Below, one piece after another: positions 34,281 through 46,790 of a DNA stretch of 64,000 bases. The position numbers were made by a program, and so were the translations under genes. Each line of letters starts with the position of its first letter. Position 1 is the stretch's first letter. The notes under the pieces are model-generated. The model saw only the letters and a list, made by a program, of their open reading frames with translations. It was not told where the DNA came from and did no database searches. This stretch comes from Melieria omissa (taxonomy: Eukaryota; Arthropoda; Insecta; Diptera; Ulidiidae), in NCBI GenBank assembly GCA_963971225.1, contig OZ020269.1, positions 12,610,701-12,674,700 on the forward strand, read 5' to 3'.

Positions 34281-34719
34281 TTACAACGCATCAAAATGTT
34301 CATATATATTCTTTAAAAACTTTTGAATTAACTCAAAATTAACGTTTTCTATTTCGGACACAAACCACAGCTGCAAGTCACTCAATTTAAATTGAGCACA
34401 AATCAGTTTAACTCACTTGTACACGTGACATTTATGCCAACACACAGTCAATGCGCAACAAGTGGCAACAAAAAACCAGTGTTACCACTATTTATAATTG
34501 AGAAATTATGAATAATACATGTTGACGCTGCAAGTTTATTTAATTTGATGGAAAGTTTTGCATTGAACAGTGTGTAGTGTAATGCGGCATAGCCAACTTA
34601 AGGGTAGATATTATTTGTTTTTTATTTATTGGAATGAGAAGGAAAATATTAGATGACAGATCCATGCAACACTTTGTATAAGAAAAGTTTGTATTTGAAC
34701 AAAATTTTTGTCATTTTGC
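34281..34719. other. Intergenic stretch, nothing recognised
   Basis: AT-rich sequence with no coding signal between the LINE and the following inverted-repeat element. Confidence 0.4.
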
Positions 34720-35183
34720 TTTGGTAATGGAACGTAGACTAAATTAGTATGAGGACTAATGCCAGATGTGCTTGGCAGAGTTCTCAGTAGCTAATCGTGA
34801 TAAACAACTCTGATAAGGGACGTCTTTGAAAAGCTCAACAGTGAAATATCAATAATGGATCTGTCCTAAGTTAGACGTCTTTCTTCTTTTTTCTGTTTTT
34901 TCGCCCCTTGTCGGAACGATCTAGCAATCGCAGTACTCAGACGTCCATTGTACTACCACTTGTTCCCTGTTAATATGCTTTAAATCTACCCGACTTCCGA
35001 AGAAACCTTGATAGATCCTGGGGTGCCAAGGAGCCAAGGTGGTCGCTTCTTAGCACATCAGTGCCAAACGTATCAAACCTGATACGTTTGGCACTGATGT
35101 GATCACGATTAGCTACTGACAAATCTGCCAAGTACATCTGGCATTAGTCTCCATACTAATTTAGTCTACGTTCCATCACCAAA
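34720..35183. mobile_element. Non-autonomous element with ~80-bp terminal inverted repeats
   Basis: The left end tttggtaatggaacgtagac runs inward for ~80 bases. The right end read in reverse complement begins tttggtgatggaacgtagac and continues with only a few differences through aatgccagatgt, ttggcaga and agtagctaatcgtgat. Internal sequence has no coding frame. A near-perfect hairpin lies at 35054-35101. Target duplication unclear; superfamily undetermined. Confidence 0.75.
35054..35101. repeat. 22-bp perfect inverted repeat with 4-base loop
   Basis: Left arm 35054-35075 (cacatcagtgccaaacgtat then ca), loop aacc (35076-35079), right arm 35080-35101 exactly complementary. It lies inside the inverted-repeat element, next to its right terminal repeat. 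Confidence 0.95.
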
Positions 35184-35299
35184 CAGACATTATGAGTGAT
35201 CATAATGGCTGCAGAAGCTAATCTATTGCAAAGAATCAAGGATACTTTGTTGCTTTTTATTACTTGTTGCTGCTATTAAATAGTGTTTTTATATTTAAT

Positions 35300-35960
35300 A
35301 TTTTTGTTTTTAATACATCTACGAGTGTATTGTATGACTTGACCTGAACAGAGGTCTAGAAATATTTCCAACTCGCGCTTTCCGCCTCAATGTTGTATTA
35401 AATTCTCGCTTTTTGCTTAATTTGATATTATTGTGTAAAATAAAATATAAAAAAAGATAAAAAAGCACATCATTTCATTACAAAAAATTATCAAAATTAT
35501 TAAAGAAATTAACAGTAATAATATTAATAATAAAACTAAATAACTAACCTAACCTAACCTACATCGATCAATTAATAAAATAATAATGTCGTCTACTTTC
35601 TGTTAATTTTTACAATGAAATATTGTTTTCAATGCATTATAAAACTAACAATAACAATTGTGCTTATTTTTGTTAAATAAGACTTATAAAAAAAAAATTT
35701 GGCTACTTTTTGTTTAATTTTTGTTTTAATTTTTGTTAAATAAGACTTAAAATAAAAAAAATGTGTCTACTTTTTTCTAATTTTTCAATGAACTTTTGTT
35801 TCCTCTCTAGGATGATAAAAAAAAATAACATGGGTGCTCACTTTTTGTTAACTTTTACAATAAAATTTTGTATCCAATGCCTCTGGAATGATAAAACTAA
35901 CAATAATAATGAGGTTCACTTTTAATTCAATTTTACAATAAAATTTTGTATCTCTTGGAA
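35300..35960. repeat. Degenerate ~110-bp AT-rich tandem repeat
   Basis: Units share tactttttgttaa-like starts, then ttttacaataaaattttgta and a gataaaactaacaataa-like end. These recur near 35600, 35700, 35770, 35840 and 35920. Strongly diverged; unit boundaries uncertain. A short aacctaacctaacct run is at about 35549-35563. Confidence 0.5.
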
Positions 35961-36089
35961 GCTTCTGTCACTTGACCAACAAAGCCATTGGGCTACATCA
36001 TTTTCTTTATAAAAATAATCTAACTCCTTCCACTGTATTTTCTGTGCTATTTGAAATATTTCTTGCCACCTGAAAATCCCCTTCAAATA

Positions 36090-37833
36090 CTCAAACCACT
36101 CGTTTTGTTATTCAGTCTGGCCACACCACAGAACGTTGCGCACTCAGAATGCCAAAACGAGACAGCAACAGTTGTTGCTAATAAACTGCATTGCTGCCTA
36201 TTCGACTCGAGCCAACTTGAGCGTATCTGCCAGATACTTTGCGGCGCTGCGCTGCGGTGCGCATTCAACGAGTGGATTTTGCAGCAAGCGGTTGTTCGAG
36301 TTTGTTGAGCGCACTGGGCCAGTGGTCGTCGCGTGATCGTTGCCGTTGTCATTGTCGTCGTCGTCAGCGTTGTTCCTATTGTGGTGGTTAGTGAAATTTC
36401 GATTGCAAAACGAAAATTTGTTCAGCTTTTCTAACGAATTTCGTAGTCGTCGAGCGACGGTTTCAAGTTCTGCGCAAACGGCGCAAAGCGAAACGTTGTC
36501 AGTGCATGAAAAACGGGTTTATTGGTCGCTCTAAGCCAGCAACGTTTGTTTATTTTGTGGCTACACCTTGTGTGAGAGTGTGTGCGTGCGTGTGTGTGTC
36601 TGTGCCGAGCATTTGCAATTGCCAATTGAGTCATACGAAAAAGAGTTGAAGCAAACGTAATCGGCCAAGTGGAGGTTGGCATTCGAAGTTTTCTAGCGGC
36701 GACTTCCGTTGAATTTTGCGGTGCAAATTTGAAATTCAAACAAATTCCTCAACAAAGTGAACGCATACGTTTGGCATTCGGGTTAAAGTTTGAACCGAAT
36801 TAACCAAAGAGGCCAAAAGCAAACGTTAAAACGATGCAAAAAGTCTGAGGCCAAGCGGAACCAAATCGAATAACATAGCAAGTGAAAACACGGTAGCCGA
36901 AAGTGGCAACGAGAAGAGGAAAAAAAACAAAAAAAACGCTTCTCAAAAGCATTTTGCTGGCTGTTGGCGTAGGTCAATAACTCATTAAACAAAAAGCAAC
37001 AACAACACAGCAGCTCGCTGACGTTCTACGTTCTGCAGTCGACAAGCGGTCAGTCAGTCAGTCAACCGTCAAAGGCCGAAAAGTATCCGCTTACCAAACG
37101 CAACACACACACACACCAACACAAGCGGACTCGTGGCTGTGTGCGTGTGTGTGCGAGAGAGAAACGGCTGATAACGTATTTTTCACAATTCGTCTTTGGC
37201 GTTTGGCTTGTTGGCGTTGCGGCTGGAACGTCATGGTGCTCTGACTGGATTCGGATGCGTTCATGTTGAGCCAAAGCAGGTTTTGTTTGCCACAGGCACA
37301 ACTACAACAACAACAACAATAATACACAACTGGTGCAACACTCAACGTTTTGGACCAAAGAATGCAATTTCGATTGATTTGTTTGTGATTTCTCTGCTTT
37401 ATTCTCTGCAAATATTATTAAAATACAAAATATAACAACAAATTGTTATAATTATGAACATTCGATATTTCAACAAAAATATAAAAAAAAGTTAGTGCAT
37501 AAATAACGAAACGTGCACAGCCGCCGAACCAGTTTTTGTGGCCAAACTCTGAAAACTTCAACTTTCGCAGAGTTCCTTTCGCGCTTTTGTGTTTGTGTGT
37601 GTGTGCTGCGCACCGAAGCGGAAATATCAAATACCAGCGAACAGCAGCGACAACAACAACACTGCAGCCGGTCATTGAGCAGCAAAGGGGCAGCAACACA
37701 TTCGGCCGACTTCCAACTTTTTTTAATATTTGTTGGATACGTTTTTCTGCTCCCCACATTTTAATGGAATAATTATGACATGGGATCTTGTACGCGACGA
37801 CACTTTCTGCTGTCAACATGCTTTCTGCAAATG
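36090..37833 (+). promoter_or_regulatory. Probable promoter, 5' UTR and first coding exon of an unidentified gene
   Basis: A GC-richer island inside AT-rich DNA. From about 36440 it has the look of a long fly 5' leader, with CA-rich stretches and agtcagtcagtc at about 37050. It ends in a good donor, gtgagt at 37834. Two ATGs could open a coding exon there: 37775 (MTWDLVRDDTFCCQHAFCK, 59 bases) and 37818 (MLSAN, 16 bases, with the better context caacATG). I cannot name the gene and find no second exon in the window. If it exists, its first intron may run for more than 26 kb. Confidence 0.35.
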
Positions 37834-38590
37834 GTGAGTGAAACGTTTAAAGGACTTGAACTAAATCTTTATAGCGTTTAAGAGTTTAAAAGCAAATAAA
37901 GCAAAACTGTTAATGGTTTAATGGGTTTTAAAGTTGTTTAAATACAGTAGTTACTCTTTGCATCGTAAAGCAAGAAAAGCTGTCAAATTTATGTTTGAAT
38001 GAATAGTTGCGTTGCACAGTGTAACCGTGAGATGAGAAGTGCGTTGAAAAATTAAAGTTACTTTAATATTTAGTTATGCAATCAAAGTTATTTCCGTATA
38101 ATTGAGTACAAAATTGGTTCAGTACTTAAATTTGTTAGGTTAGATTGAATTAAACTGGCTGCCTGGGCAAGAAACTTGCCGTATGACACTCTTAGGCCTC
38201 AAAATGTTCCAGTTGTGATACAACAAAGTGAGAGTGATCTGTCTTACTGCAAGTCGGAGAGCCTACACAAGAAAATTTGTTCTGTTTATAAGCCAAGTGG
38301 TCAAAGAAGGGAGATCTCAGGGATTTCTATCCTCGTCCAAAAATAGTAGGAGAGTGGCAGAGAAAGTGACTTTGTACTTAGAATCAGTTTAAAAATATAA
38401 ATTTAGCCACACTATCACGTCTATCTTTTACGTAAAGGAGAAGCTATTGTATTAAACATTTATTAAAATTTATTTAACAAATTTATTATAATTATTATGG
38501 TTTTTTTATTTATTTAAAAATGTTGAAATGCTGAAATTAAATCTGTTTGTTAATCAAAACTTCCTTGCATTGTATAATAAAAAAATCAGC
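37834..38590. other. AT-rich stretch, possible start of a long intron
   Basis: No gene or full element was recognised. Confidence 0.35.
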
Positions 38591-39960
38591 AAGCTGCCAT
38601 AGTCACTTTCAAAGTTTTTCTGAACTTGAGACTAAGTGGGTTAAATTTTCTCTTCAGAGTTCATTCTTCTTCTTCTTGACTGGCACGACAGCCCGATTAC
38701 GAGACTTAGGACTAGTTACCCGCAACCAACCGTGTTGTGCGTGCAAATGTTTTTACAAGGTTGGAAGGGACCCACAGTTTTATGCTATGGGAGCTTTTTC
38801 ATAGGCAATCTTGCTCTCAGAGGTTTGCCGTTTCCTGCTGAGAGGACAGTCGCCGAATGAAAAATTTTTGTTTTTCTTTTTTCGGTGCTAACGCAACGGA
38901 GTATTAAACTCGCGGAATCTTGACTCGCGGCCCAACGCATTATCCACCTGAGCTACGGCGGCTTCAGAGTTCATTACTCGCACAAAATGAGAGTTGAAAT
39001 ATTTACAAAAGGTTGAGTTTGCTCCAAATAAAAAATTTTCGAAATATTGAAACATGGAATTGAACTTAAAAAAAAATTTAGAGTTTATTAAACAAGAATT
39101 TCTTTTCTGTAGAAAAATCTATTTTTTGTGCACACTTTACAGATTTTCTAAAACTTAAATCTAGATTCAAAACATAAAACTCATTTCAACAATTTTCAGA
39201 GTTCATTACTCGGATAAACTGTGATCTTAAAAATTTTTATAAAGTTTGGGTTTGCTTCGAGTAACTATAGTAATTTTCGAAACAGTAAAACATAAAACTT
39301 TACTTAGAAAAACTTGGAAATTTTAAAAAGAAAAATAAGTTTTCGTTAGAAAAAACAGTGAGTTCTACTGCCCAATTTACAGATGATTTAGCTAAAACTA
39401 ATTACTTTTAAAAAATTTTCGCAGTTCATTACTTGCTTAAAATTTGAGCTAAAATATTTGCAAAAGTTTGGGTTTGTTTCAAATAAATAATTTTCAAAAT
39501 AGTGATACATGAAAGTTAACTTTATTTAGAAAAATTTAGAAATTTTGTAAACAAAAATAACTTTTCTGTAGACAATTCAATAAACTCTTCTGTCCACTTT
39601 ACAGATTTTTTAAGACTTAAAACTAATTAATAAAAAAAAAATGTTCGCAGTTCATCACTCGCTTAAAATGTGAGCTCAAATATTTGCAAAATTTTGGGTT
39701 TGCTTCAAATAACTAATTTTCGAAATAGTGTTACATGGAAATTAACTTTATTTAGATAAATTTTTTTTAACAAAAATAACTTATATACAGAAATATTGAG
39801 CTCTTATGTCCACTTTACAAATTTTTTATGACCTAAAACTAGGTGGAGTTAAATTTCCTTTCACAGTTCATTGTTTGCATAAAATATGAACTTTAATATT
39901 TTTCTCAAATAGTTGGGCTCGTTTCAATTAATTTTCGAAATACAACAATAAACAAACAAT
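38591..39960. repeat. Tandem array of ~225-bp AT-rich units, interrupted by a SINE
   Basis: The landmark gttcat[tc]actcg or a close variant occurs at 38969, 39201, 39424, 39650 and 39866, giving spacings of 232, 223, 226 and 216. Each unit also contains gggtttgcttcaaata, a gaaacatgg-like word and cactttacagatttt. The first unit is split by the SINE at 38666-38961: its left part ends cttcagagttcatt and resumes after the SINE. Confidence 0.85.
38652..38975 (-). mobile_element. tRNA-derived SINE with 14-bp target duplication
   Basis: The body at 38666-38961 lies between perfect copies of cttcagagttcatt (38652-38665 and 38962-38975). On the minus strand the head reads gccgccgtagctcaggtgga, a tRNA A-box-like start. 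A degenerate B-box region (gagtttaatactcc) follows, then a unique body, and the tail is (gaa)4-like at the 38666 end. A second copy of the same family is at 55031-55354. SINEs of this form are copied by a partner LINE. Confidence 0.88.
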
Positions 39961-41936
39961 ACTAAGAAACAAACTTAAAAAATTTGGGTACTTTTTAAAC
40001 CAAACGAAACCTTCTTGTAAGAGACGAAGCGTTGGTAATTCACTCTGTTCCAGTTCAAGCTACAAATTTTAAACTTTTTGTATGCAAGAGTGGAACCATT
40101 CTATATATTTCTGAAAGAAGACTTCATATACATTTTTTTTGTCAAACAAAGTAATAGTCCAGCACATCTGTGCTTTTTTATTTGCACATAAAGGTTAAAG
40201 GGCTCTAATTACCTATCCAAGTATCATTATTTATAATTCATAGATCTTCTACAATATATTTCATTTTTTTAAGAAATATTTTCTTAAACTTTTTCTATAA
40301 TTTCCACACTTGTTACACTGTGCAACGCATCAAAGATCGACAACAATTGGCGCTCGTTTTACTTCTCAACATCCACTTGTTTCTTTTGTTTTCTTCACAC
40401 GAAATATGGTTGCCTTTAGTTATGTTGTTGTTGTTGCAGGCTTATCGTTAACACTCAAATGGCATATCAATTGGCAATAACTAGCAATAACTGGAAAACT
40501 AGCATCGCAACAAAACTTGCATTTTTGATTGAATAACAAAAGCAAAAACCAGCACGTAACCCATCAACAGATTCGCATAAGGCTGACACAATGGTCGATT
40601 TTGATGACAACGCACATTTGCTGTGCACTGTTGTTGTCTTAATTTATTGCTGATGCCATATTTAGCACAATTCCACAAAAGTTTAAAAGTTCAAAATATT
40701 TAAGTCACTTTATCGATGATGATGATGATGATTAACAAATCGAAAATGTCAATGTCAACTGCACACAGAGAAGTTGAGTGAGTTGCAATTAATTTAATTA
40801 CTGTTAATTACAGTTGAATTGGGGTGTGGGAGGGAGGGAAAGGCGGTACAGAGAGAGAGTGTTGAATGAATGGAAAGTTTGATTGGGTAATAGAAGCAGC
40901 GGTTTGGTGTTTTATTAAGTGAAGTATGATGTAATTAGCCATAAAGAACTGTTCGCTATTTGCTGGAAATTCTTATAGTCAGATTAGACTGCAGGATGTG
41001 TTGAATTAGTTGTTTTTACAATGAAATGTTGAGAGTTCCATAGGTTCTTAGAGCAAATATTACAAAGCAAAAGCCATACATTTATTTGTTTAGGTCAAGA
41101 TTTTTTGTATGTGTGAAATAACAAACCAAACTGAAGATTTCTGTGCAGTATTGCTATGAAAAATTTGTTGACTATGACGTAATTAGTCAGGAAGGAATGT
41201 TTGCTGTCTGGTGAATCTTACTTTTAGTGAAGTCTTTACTGTAGAATATAAAACACCAGTTTTTTTTTATAATACAACAAAAAGTTGTTCAATGGGTTCT
41301 ATGATTAATTTGGGTTAGGATTTTTTAATATGTAAAAAATCACAGACCAAACTAAAGCTTTTCCAACACTTCGAGTATTGTTATGAAAATATTCCAAAAT
41401 AAATGCAATTATCATTGATGGGACAATGTGTTGATGATTAAAGTAACAATTTGAATGTTCTAAAGGTCAGAATAGTCAATTAAGTAGGCATGAAATAAAC
41501 CTCAGAAAATATCAAATGAACTTCAGAAAAGAGTTCGCAGACACTACAAAATAATTTGAAAGAACTTGTAAACAAATTCATTTGGGTTCCTTATAAAATT
41601 TTTGTTTTCTACAAAAACCGTAGTTAATGAAGTGATTGGAAAGTAACGATCCAGTAGAAGAAGAAAAATTAAGAGTAGTAGAAGTATTAACATAGAAATA
41701 TTAGGCTTTAGAAAGATATTTAATTCCTTTTGAAGTACACTGAAAAGTCCAAATTACTATCGAAATTAATTCGATATTTTCTAAAGTACCTTAAGTTATT
41801 TTAAAGTAAATTTTATGTCTTCTAAAGTAGATAAAAATATACTAAAATACATTTCGTGGTTTCAAAAGTATATTTAAAAATCTAATCTGATATACATTTG
41901 TGACTTTAGTTTATTCTGAAGTCCATTGGTTGTTTA
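39961..41936. other. AT-rich stretch without recognised gene
   Basis: Includes GATGAT repeats at about 40718-40732 and a ttgttgttgttg run near 40424. No coding exon recognised. Degenerate precursors of the following 320-bp repeat begin near 41700. Confidence 0.4.
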
Positions 41937-42250
41937 TTAACCCTTTCAATACGACTTTTGGCCAGTGAAGATATTTCTGTATAATTGAACTAAATGTGCT
42001 GTAAAAAAAAATGCGGTAAAAGAACATGTTTACATAATTTCAGAATTTTTTTTTTTTTATGCACAAAGAGCACATACACTTACACTTCTGAACGTATACC
42101 AAGTATGAATTAGTTAGGTTATGCTAACCAAAACACGTGTTGTGTAGTACTGACTACAGACTACTTTTTTACAGTAGTCTGTAGTCAGTACTTCAGCGAA
42201 TACTTTTCGCACTTGGGACTTATATATCCCCGCAGTATTGAAAGGGTTAA
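41937..42250. mobile_element. piggyBac-type MITE with perfect TTAA duplication and internal hairpin
   Basis: TTAA at 41937-41940 and 42247-42250 bound an element whose ends are the perfect 12-bp inverted repeat ccctttcaatac / gtattgaaaggg. TTAA targets and CCCT-type ends are the hallmark of piggyBac transposons. A perfect 19-bp inverted repeat lies inside (42146-42164 and 42174-42192, loop of nine bases). Confidence 0.8.
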
Positions 42251-42599
42251 AGTAGATGACATTATATTTATTTATTTATATAATCCAGTCAAATAAAAAA
42301 GAAATTTGAACAGACCATCGAGAAAACTAGAATATTACAAAATAATAAAGTTCAATTAAAAAATCCAACAATAATTCTTAAGACATTACTCTTGGAAGAA
42401 ATTATCTGAAAATACATTTCATGGTTTCAAAAGTATAAATATTTGTCTTTTTTTTAATACATTAAGTTCTACAGAATCTTTTGATTACTTTGGGGTTTAA
42501 CTTGTGGTATCTAAAAGACTAAAAATTATTCCAACAAGCATTTCTTGTCTTCAAAATCACATTTAATTATTCTTAAATACATTTAATGGTTTCAGAATG

Positions 42600-43960
42600 G
42601 TTCTGCAGATTATTCTGAATTTTATTTGATGTTTTCTTAAGTACATTTGAAGCACATTTGATGTCTTCTGTGGTACTTTTGATTACTTTGGAATTCAGTT
42701 GATGATAAACATGATGATCTAAGGAATATTAAATGATTCTGAAGTATATAAAATGAAACACATTTGATGCCTTTTGATATATTTTTGCCTATTCTAAAGT
42801 GGATTTGATTTAAGGGAATGCGAGGCATTGCGTTGATTCTAGAACGAGGTTAGAAGACAGGGTTTTGAATTTTTCTAAGGTCTTCTGAAGTACTTAGATT
42901 ATTCTGATACCCATTTGATGATTAAGAATGATTGATCTAAGGAATATAAAATTGTTCTGAAACACATTCGTGTCTCTATAATTTTATTTAACTATTCCTA
43001 AGTGTGTTTAAGGGTTTCTGAAGTACTTTAAAACAATACGTTTTTTGTATTTTCTGAAGAAAAATTAACTACACTGAAACACCTTTGTTGCTTTCTGATA
43101 TATTTTTGCCTATTCTGAAGTGAGTTTAAGGATATAAAGAAATGCGAGTGATAACATTAATTATAGGAGGTTAGAAGACAGGGTTTGGAAGTTTTCTGAG
43201 GCCTTCTTGAGGTACTTTGATTATTCTGATGATTGAGAATGGTTGATCTAAGCAATGTAAAATTATTCTGAAATACATTTGTGTCTCTCGAATCTTATTT
43301 AAATATTCCTGAGTGTGATTAAATGTTTCTAGTTGAAAATATTACGCCTTTTTTGTTGTATTTTCTGAAGTGAATTTGACTACACTGAAACACATTTGAT
43401 GCCTTCTGGGATGTTTTTGCCTATTCTGAAGGGAATTAGATTTAACAGAATGCGACGGATAATATTGATTTTAGGAGGTTGGAAGACAGGGTTTTGAAGT
43501 TTCCTGAGGTCTTCTGTAGAACTTTTGATTAGCCTGAGGCCCATTTGATGCTTAAGATTGATTGATCTAAGAAATATTAAATTATTCTGCAGTACATTCG
43601 TGTCTCTAGAATCTTATTTGACTATTCATTAGTGTGTTAAAGTGTTTCTGAAGTTCTTAGAAACAAATTCAGGGTTTGTTTGGTGTTTTCTGAAGTAAAT
43701 TTGTCTACACTGAAACACATTTGATGCCTTTTGATCTCATATGAGTAAAGTGAATTTGATTTTAGGAGAAACTAATATTAATGCGAAGCAATTTGTTGAT
43801 TTTGAAAGAATGCAGAGGTTGGAAGACAGGATTTTGAAGTTTCCTGAGGTGCTTTGAATGATTCTAAAATACATTTAAAACCTTCTGTAGTACCTTTGGT
43901 TTTTTTTAAGGTTAATTTGATGATTAATGATGATAATAAAAAAATAAAAAAAAGTACATT
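42600..43960. repeat. Tandem array of ~310-340-bp units, about four copies
   Basis: The word gaagacagg (or gaagaca) occurs at 42853, 43174, 43482 and 43822, spacings 321, 308 and 340. Each unit also carries acactgaaacacatttgatg, a ttgcctattctgaag-type word and gattgatctaag-type words. The units themselves contain shorter degenerate words (ttctgaagtacatttgat) that also occur from about 41700, so the array seems built from an older short repeat. Confidence 0.8.
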
Positions 43961-46470
43961 TCATGTCTCCAGAATCTAATTTATTTATTTTTAACTGCAT
44001 TAATTGGTTTCTGAGTACTTAAAAATATTTTGAAATATATTTTGTCTTTTCTGAATTTCATTTTACTTTACTGAAACAAAATTTATATCTTTTGAAGTTG
44101 CTTTTGCTTTTCTAGAGTTCATTTTATGAGCTCTAAAATATTTTAAATTTTAATAAAATATCAAGTCATTCATTTCAAATCTCCTGTGGCACAACTGACA
44201 ATTCCAATTCACTATTTTTAATACAAATATATAAATTAACTCAAACTCACTGAACGCTCTAAAACCGAACAGCTTCCGTCTGGCATTGAACAACTTTAAT
44301 CACACTTTCTATTTGCAATGATCGAGCAGAGCAACTAGAAGCAAAAAAAATGTTTAGTAATTTTTCTTACAAAAAACAGCTACTTTCTCATTTAAATGCT
44401 TAACCCGCGCACACTTATTAGAAAATGGAGCTATAAAATTGCCTGATAAAGTTGAGTAGTCTGGCAAAATTGACAAAAAACGTGGCTACTGTCACGACGA
44501 CATCGATGCAAAACAGCACATGTGCTGCTTGCAACTGTCAAATACACGTTGTCAACGTTGTTTTCGTTGTTGTTGCATTTGTTGTTTTTATCTTTTTGCC
44601 AACCAAATGCATTTGCACTTGGCCCCTATTTGTGTGAGCGAGCGTCTTTTTTTGTTTAACTGCTGCGCTGCTTGTCTCCGATTGCAATGGCTTTTGTTGT
44701 TGTTGTTGTACATGCTGACTGGCTGGCAGCAGTTGAAAGCAACTGTAATGGAACGGCCAACAAAATGAGGTCCATCAGCAGCAACAACATTAACAACAAC
44801 AACAATGATGATAATGATGATGCATCAGCAGCAGCAATGACGACGACTACAGCGGCGGCGGCGGTGGCGGCTTCAGCAACAATGGTGACAACAAGCAGCC
44901 TGCACCCAACGACATCATCGTCAGCCGCAGGCCAAGTCATCAACGGCAAATGCCATAAAAATAAAAGCAGCACCAATGACAACAACAACAACAGCAACCA
45001 CAGAAGCAAATAAAATGCTCAAAAAATAAAATAAAAAATGAATGAAACAAAACATTCATAGCGTCAACGGAGGAAGCGGCAACAGCAGCCAACTGCGAAC
45101 AAACTGCCACATGCGGCATGCAATTGTGCTGCGCTGTGCCGCATGTTGCAGCCGCATGGCCGCATGCTGCCGCTGCGCTGTTGAAATTTATTGCAGTCGC
45201 GCGCGCAGTTTCGAGCGATTTTCACTGCCGTTTGGCGTTTTGTTGCCGATTCTTACTTACTTTAATTTCTGCTGCGCGTTTTTTTTTCTCCTTTGCATGC
45301 AACTTTATTATTGCCGCTTGCTGCTGCAACTTATTTCGCTTGTTGGCCAGTTTTGCAATTGGCTTTTTTTATGATCAATTTTGGCTTTCACTTCTTGTAT
45401 GCAACAAGAAAAACAAAACATTTTTCTATAATTTGCTGTTCTCTTGCATGGCAATTGGCGCACTGACCGTTGGCTATATTGGTGGTTGATAGCAAAAAAA
45501 TGAATAAACAAAAAACAATAAAATTGCTGCAATTTTTTATGAGTGCGGCAATTTGCAAGTTGCTGCCTTCGATTCAATACATAATGAAATTTTGTGTTGC
45601 TATGATTGTTGTGGTAGTAGTTGTTGTAGTTGTTATTGTTATTGCAACGCTTAGGGGGCGGCAGCGCCATAAATTCATCTCCAAGCAATAAATTGCTGCA
45701 ACTCTCTTATGTGGTTGTCTCGTTTTTCTTCTACTTTTTCCTTAGTTTGGACACTTGAAGTTGCCTGCTTGTTAGCATTTTTTTGCGAAACTAGTCATTT
45801 CTTTTCTTAAAACGTATTTAAATTTTATTTCCTTGCCACACACACACACACACACACACACTGACTCGAACACACACACGAAGAAACATTTGCTCACACG
45901 TGAAATTGCAGCTCGTCTCGCTGGAATCACAGTTCGCTGCTTAGCTTCGCTTGAGGTCCTTATTTCTATATGAATGGAGGTTGCGCAGGGCGAGGGGGCG
46001 CAGTGCGATTGGTTAGGATGTTACTGTGTTATGCGGTATGTAACGTGTCCTAAATGTGCACTTGGAAAGTTTTTGCTGTGTGCAATTTCCGAAAATGCAG
46101 ATAGATCTCGCAAAGTGAAAGAAGGTTCGTGGAAAAAATTGCATGGGGCAAATCATTGTTGGGGGAAGAGGAAGAAGATATGCATTTTGCATGCTTTGTA
46201 CAATGCAAGTTTACAGGGCAAACTGTGAGCATTGCGACAAAATGCCATGTGAAACGATTGGCTTGAAGAAAAAATTTAATTTTCTATTTGAACTTGAGTT
46301 ATGCCAAATTAAACCACAAACCAATCTTACTTCTACTTCAACCACATTTTCATTGGAATCACTAAAGGTTTTCAATTGAAATGTGAGCAATAATGAGACA
46401 AATTCTATGCTGCGCATTGCTGATTGAGTGATAAACGTCTGAGAAATGTTTATCTCATACAGGAGGAAAT
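43961..46470. other. Gene-poor stretch with low-complexity patches
   Basis: A frame at 44765-45013 (MRSISSNN start; Asn, Thr, Ala and Ser tracts) resembles low-complexity exons of fly regulatory proteins, but it has no clear splice signals and may be chance. A cluster of gcggcatg-like words occurs at 45112-45170, and a (CA)12 microsatellite at 45837-45860. No recognised domain anywhere. Confidence 0.4.
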
Positions 46471-46474
46471 ATTT

Positions 46475-46790
46475 TGAGATCTTCTAAATAATTAAGTCGA
46501 ATTATTTAAATATTTCTATAATTTCATTTTTTATATATTTTTATAATTTGTTTAAATTAATATTATCTTCATTAACAATGTTTAAATCTTCTAAATAATT
46601 AAGTCGAATTATTTAAAAATTTCTATAATTTTATTTTTTGTACTTTTATAATTTTTTTTAATAAATATTATCTTCATTAACAATGTTGAAATCTTCCAAG
46701 TAATTAAGTCAAATTATTTAAATATTTTCATAATTTAATTTTTTATATTTTTCTAATTTTTTTATTTTTCTAATTTTTTATAATAAATTT
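46475..46790. repeat. ~105-bp AT-rich tandem repeat, three copies
   Basis: Words aatcttctaaataattaagt and attatcttcattaacaatg recur; the first begins near 46479, 46584 and 46689. The third copy is truncated at its end. Confidence 0.85.

Noticed and set aside
35549..35563. TTAGG-like telomeric repeat
   Set aside because: Only three units, and flies lack TTAGG telomeres; such words also occur near 57475, 57720 and 63750 and look repeat-derived.
44672..45013. Low-complexity 113-codon frame that could be an exon
   Set aside because: The listed start is GTG; the first ATG is at 44686 and another at 44765, but no good acceptor, donor or homology; Asn/Thr/Ala tracts come from CAA and GCA microsatellites.
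45042..45489. Overlapping plus-strand frames rich in Cys, Ala and Phe
   Set aside because: Frame content reflects gcggcatg and ttttgc words; no conserved motif.
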